A stretch of DNA of 37,816 nucleotides from SBBG01 sp033717875 (GTDB taxonomy: Bacteria; Pseudomonadota; Gammaproteobacteria; Ga0077554; Ga007554): positions 1 through 37,816 of the forward strand of contig JADDKJ010000033.1 of NCBI GenBank assembly GCA_033717875.1, given 5' to 3'. The notes beneath the pieces are model-generated. The model had not been told where the DNA came from, ran no database searches, and worked only from the letters and a program-made list of their open reading frames with translations. Position 1 is the stretch's first letter; each line of letters begins with the position of its first letter. Below are positions 35,474-37,816 of this stretch, piece after piece. A program made the translations under genes and the position numbers.

Positions 35474-36109
35474 GGTCTGAAAAAAGGTCGTCTTTTTTCG
35501 GTGCGTGGGTAACGTCCAGAAAGCTGGCTCAAGAGTACTTGAAAGTGTTCACTTCGTTGCCCACTGAGATTTGATTTCTCCCCAGCCATGAAATGCGGCG
35601 AAGGGGAAAGTGCAAAGGTCGCGGACAGGTTTCGCTCCGGCTTACGCTGTGCCAGTGCCGGGTAACCTTTTACCTTCGATGCTTTAGCAAGTTTCTTGTG
35701 TGGGTGGCATCGAGCGCAGGGCGAAAGAGCGGTGTTTTTCGCATCACGCGTGATTCAGTTCTTTTCTGGCCAAGGAGTGCGGGCCGAGAGCAGGCGCGGT
35801 GGTTACGGACAGATTTCACCCTGTAGCCCTTTCCGTTTGCGCCACGCCTACGGCGCGACGCAAGCCGGGGCGGGTCACATCGGCCTGTTAATGTTGCTTC
35901 AAGGTTTTGGTGAGCGGGTTGCATCAAGTGCAGGGAAAAACCACGGCTTTTTTCTTGAGCGCGTTGGTACTAATATAATGCTCAGAGCACGCCATCCCTA
36001 ACATTGCATTCAAGGGGACACGCCTTGGCGAGGCACAATGGGTTCACGGGTTTCATCAGCACAGGGGCGTTGTTCTGGCCTCATCATTGGCGTGCCCCTT
36101 AATTTAACG
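35468..36109 (+). mobile_element. Cassette 6, second copy of the cassette 5 type
   Basis: 642 bases, differing from cassette 5 by scattered substitutions. The plus frame 35696-36001 and minus frame 35670-35927 are both open. Near its end a perfect TATAAT (35974-35979) lies about 20 bases before R'', so it could conceivably transcribe into the next cassette, though no good -35 is evident. Confidence 0.7.
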
Positions 36110-36115
36110 TTAGGG
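35996..36115 (+). repeat. attC site of cassette 6
   Basis: R'' CCCTAAC (35996-36002), inner arms CAAGGGGACACGCC and GGCGTGCCCCTTAA, R' GTTAGGG (36109-36115). 120 bases. Confidence 0.86.
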
Positions 36116-36736
36116 GGTCTGAAAAAGGTCGTCTTTTTTGGTGTGTGGGTAACGTCCAGAAAGCTGGCTCAAGGGCACCTGAAAGTGTTCGCTTCGTTGC
36201 TCACTGAGATTCGATGAAATGCGGCGAAGGGGAAAGTGCAAAGGTCGCGGACAGGTTTCACTCCGGCCTACGCTGTGCCAGTGCCGGGTAACCTTTTACC
36301 TTCTTTGCTTTAGCAACTTTCTTGTGTGGGTGGCATCGAGCGCAGGGCGAAAGAACGGTGTTTTTCGCATCACGCATGATTCAGTTCTTTTCTGGCTAAG
36401 GGGCGCGGGCCGAGAGCTGGTGCGGTGGTCACAGGCAGATTTCACCCTGTAGCCCTTTCCGTTTGCGCCACGCCTACGGCGCGACGCAAGCCGGGGTGGG
36501 TTACATTGGCATGTTAATGTTACTTCAAGGTTTTGGTGAGCGGGTCGCATCAAGTACAGGGAAAAACCACGGCTTTTTTCTTGGGCGTGTTGGTACTAAT
36601 ATAATGCTCAAAGCCCCCAGCCCTAACATTGCATTCAAGAGGGACACGCCTTGGCGAGGCATTTTCGGGTTCACGGGTATCATCAGCATTGGGGCGTTGT
36701 TCTGGCCTCACCGTTGGCGTGCCCCTTAATTTAACG
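36110..36736 (+). mobile_element. Cassette 7, third copy of the cassette 5 type
   Basis: 627 bases. Relative to cassettes 5 and 6 it lacks 14 bases (TTCGATGAAATG in place of a sequence with TTCTCCCCAGCC between), and its plus frame is cut by a TAA in TCTGGCTAAGG. The minus 85-residue frame (36296-36553) remains open. A perfect TATAAT occurs at 36600-36605. Confidence 0.7.
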
Positions 36737-36742
36737 TTAGGC
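36621..36742 (+). repeat. attC site of cassette 7
   Basis: R'' CCCTAAC (36621-36627), inner arms CAAGAGGGACACGCC and GGCGTGCCCCTTAA, R' GTTAGGC (36736-36742). 122 bases. Confidence 0.86.
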
Positions 36743-36763
36743 ATTCCCAGCTAGAGAGATAGC

Positions 36764-37648
36764 ATGATGCAGGACAACACCATGAAATTGAATGACGGCA
36801 GAACTCTTGGCTTTTCCGACTACGGAAATCCAAGCGATACCCCGATACTTCTTTTTCATGGTATACCCGGATCAAGAATACTCGGGTTAGAGAATAAACC
36901 CTTCATCGACAGGTACGGAATTCGCGTTATTGTACCAGAACGTCCCGGATACGGACTCTCTGACCCGAAACCCGAAAGAAAGATAAAGGACTGGGTGACT
37001 GATGTCGAAGCATTGGCCAATCATCTTGGTCTGCATCAGTTTCATGTTGCAGGTGGGTCCGGTGGAGGACCTTATGTTCTCGCATGCGCAATCCATCTGC
37101 CGAGACGAGTCTTGTCCGCCACGCTCATGGCGAGCGCAACTCCGCCAGAGGTGCCTCACTTCTCGAAAGGCATGGCTTCAGGAAACAGAATCGGTTTCTT
37201 CCTATTACAGTACGTGCCTTTCATTCACAAAATATTGCTTGCCAACTATGCGCGTGCGGCAAAAAAGAATCCTATGAAACTCGTACAGAAGATACTCCCT
37301 CAATTCTGTGAATCGGATAGGCGTATTATCGAGAACCCAAACGGAAAAGGACGCGAACAACTCGTGCTTCATTTGCAGGAAGCATTCCGGCAAGGCATTG
37401 ATGGCGCTTATCGTGACGCACTTCTCCTCTCACAGCCTTGGCGGCTCGACCTGAGCAAGATAACGGTTCCGGTATTCCTGTGGCATGGCGAGTCGGATAC
37501 CTTGGTGCCGATAGCGCCCGCCAGGGAATTCGCTAAACTGATTCCCAACTGCGAGAGCCACTTTATACCGGGGGCTGGACATCTACTTCTTGAGAGTGAA
37601 GATATTGGGTCACAGATTGTGGCTAGGCTGTTGTCCGTCAATGCCTAA
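36764..37648 (+). CDS. Alpha/beta hydrolase (cassette 8)
   Basis: 294 residues. The core shows the oxyanion HGIPGSR, the PERPGYGLSDP loop, the nucleophile elbow GGSGGGP with Ser99, an acidic residue in HGESDTLVP near 244 and the catalytic His in GAGHLLL near 273, so the triad is complete, unlike the chromosomal hydrolase at 13137. A cap region (about 130-210) is Lys/Phe-rich (GFFLLQYVPFIHKILL). The leader has an AGAGAGA ribosome-like site; the start could also be the second Met or Met7. The TAA lies in the R'' box. Substrate unknown; such cassettes may give esterase or haloalkane-type activities. Confidence 0.87.
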   Translation: MMQDNTMKLNDGRTLGFSDYGNPSDTPILLFHGIPGSRILGLENKPFIDRYGIRVIVPERPGYGLSDPKPERKIKDWVTDVEALANHLGLHQFHVAGGSGGGPYVLACAIHLPRRVLSATLMASATPPEVPHFSKGMASGNRIGFFLLQYVPFIHKILLANYARAAKKNPMKLVQKILPQFCESDRRIIENPNGKGREQLVLHLQEAFRQGIDGAYRDALLLSQPWRLDLSKITVPVFLWHGESDTLVPIAPAREFAKLIPNCESHFIPGAGHLLLESEDIGSQIVARLLSVNA

Positions 37649-37697
37649 CCCGGCGCTCAAGCGGACGGCTACGCCGCCGCTTAGCTTTGCGTTAGGG
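37643..37697 (+). repeat. attC site of cassette 8 (compact)
   Basis: R'' GCCTAAC (37643-37649), inner arms GCTCAAGCGGACGGC and GCCGCCGCTTAGC, R' GTTAGGG (37691-37697). Only 55 bases, the compact class, in contrast to the 120-base sites elsewhere in the array. Confidence 0.87.
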
Positions 37698-37700
37698 TTC

Positions 37701-37728
37701 TTGACTTACCCGAAATCGTGCATACAAT
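37701..37728 (+). promoter_or_regulatory. Sigma-70 promoter inside cassette 9
   Basis: TTGACT (37701-37706) and TACAAT (37723-37728) with 16-base spacing, seven bases before the ATG of the brnT-like gene, so the transcript would be nearly leaderless. Own promoters are typical of toxin-antitoxin cassettes, which are otherwise far from an integron Pc promoter. Confidence 0.55.
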
Positions 37729-37734
37729 GTATTT

Positions 37735-37816
37735 ATGATAACGTTCGAGTGGGATCAAGCCAAGGCCGCCTCAAACCAGAAGAAGCATGGCGTTTCTTTT
37801 GAAGAGGCCCGTTCGG
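37735..37816 (+). CDS. brnT: BrnT-type toxin, start only (cassette 9, runs off window)
   Basis: The 27 visible codons read MITFEWDQAKAASNQKKHGV then SFEEARS, the unmistakable opening of BrnT/DUF497 RelE-fold RNases (FEWDxxKAxxNxxKHGVSFEEA). In known operons an antitoxin BrnA follows; it would lie just outside the window. Cassette-borne toxin-antitoxin pairs are thought to stabilise large arrays. The gene continues beyond 37816, so completeness cannot be judged. Confidence 0.82.
   Translation, partial: MITFEWDQAKAASNQKKHGVSFEEARS

Larger units (their letters stand above)
32820..37816 (+). mobile_element. Integron gene-cassette array (CALIN-like), continues past window
   Basis: Eight complete cassettes and one partial, all in the same orientation. 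The boundaries are cassette 1 32821-33267, 2 33268-33932, 3 33933-34375, 4 34376-34824, 5 34825-35467, 6 35468-36109, 7 36110-36736, 8 36737-37691 and 9 from 37692. Each has an attC at its 3' end. In every complete cassette the R'' box is the reverse complement of its own first bases: GCATAAC with TTATGC in cassette 2, CCCTAAC with TTAGGG in 5-7, and GCCTAAC with TTAGGC in 1, 3, 4 and 8. This is the signature of circular cassettes. No integrase gene lies within the window; genes read away from the left side, so attI would be expected near 32820. Confidence 0.9.

Noticed and set aside
34825..36736. CRISPR or rRNA-like repeat for the 640-bp units
   Set aside because: Units are too long for CRISPR and bounded by attC R''/R' boxes; no rRNA sequence features.

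Overview
The window looks like a chromosome segment of a GC-rich gammaproteobacterium. The housekeeping blocks are gammaproteobacterial in content and order: valS/holC/pepA facing lptF/lptG, then pcnB/folK/deoxynucleoside kinase/panBCD, Mrp and dcd, purM/purN, and DUF2066/CDP-alcohol phosphotransferase/AI-2E transporter/hda. The genus cannot be fixed from the sequence alone.

Layout. 1-803: end of an IS3-type insertion sequence, orfA complete and orfB running off the left edge. 858-1326: a consensus FNR-type box and a small secreted cysteine-rich protein. 1523-6698 (minus): pepA, holC, a small ORF and valS, with the small ORF fused in frame to valS through a short-repeat linker. 6860-10570 (plus): lptF, lptG and a UPF0149/SEC-C protein. 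10671-13132: a toxin-antitoxin-rich accessory strip with an orphan HigA, an intact COG2856 protease/DUF4411 PIN pair, and a decayed VapBC pair broken by a 5-bp duplication and a truncation. 13137-17520: an alpha/beta hydrolase whose catalytic His appears to be Tyr, an MFS permease, ligA and tRNA-Glu(CTC). 17571-22273: pcnB, folK, dNK, panB, panC and panD, tightly packed. 22295-23710: a SAP-domain protein and an unknown secreted protein, separated by a 159-bp MITE-like element. 24073-28303: mrp, dcd, a DUF3108 protein, purN and purM. 28341-28590: a second MITE-like element with an apparent 5-bp target duplication. 28641-32152: DUF2066, CDP-alcohol phosphotransferase, AI-2E and hda.

The most striking region is 32820-37816, an integron gene-cassette array. 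It holds eight complete cassettes and the start of a ninth, all in the plus orientation. Each ends in an attC site with an R'' box (RYYYAAC) and an R' box (GTTRRRY type). In every complete cassette the R'' box is the reverse complement of the R' half at that cassette's own start, which is what circular excision and reinsertion predicts. No integron integrase is present to the left, where it would be expected, so within this window the array looks like a CALIN (attC cluster lacking an integrase). The cassettes encode a GNAT acetyltransferase, a 101-aa protein with a classical-spacing C2H2 zinc-finger motif, an alpha/beta hydrolase and the start of a BrnT-type toxin with its own promoter. Five other cassettes have no convincing gene: two diverged copies of one 450-bp type, and three consecutive copies of one 630-640-bp type.

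How the genes work together. The core blocks cover translation (ValRS, tRNA-Glu), replication and its control (HolC, LigA, Hda), LPS export (LptFG), folate and pantothenate synthesis, purine synthesis and RNA polyadenylation. Many adjacent genes overlap by ATGA or GTGA, indicating translational coupling. Accessory DNA (IS, TA strip, MITEs, cassettes) lies in the gaps between these conserved blocks.
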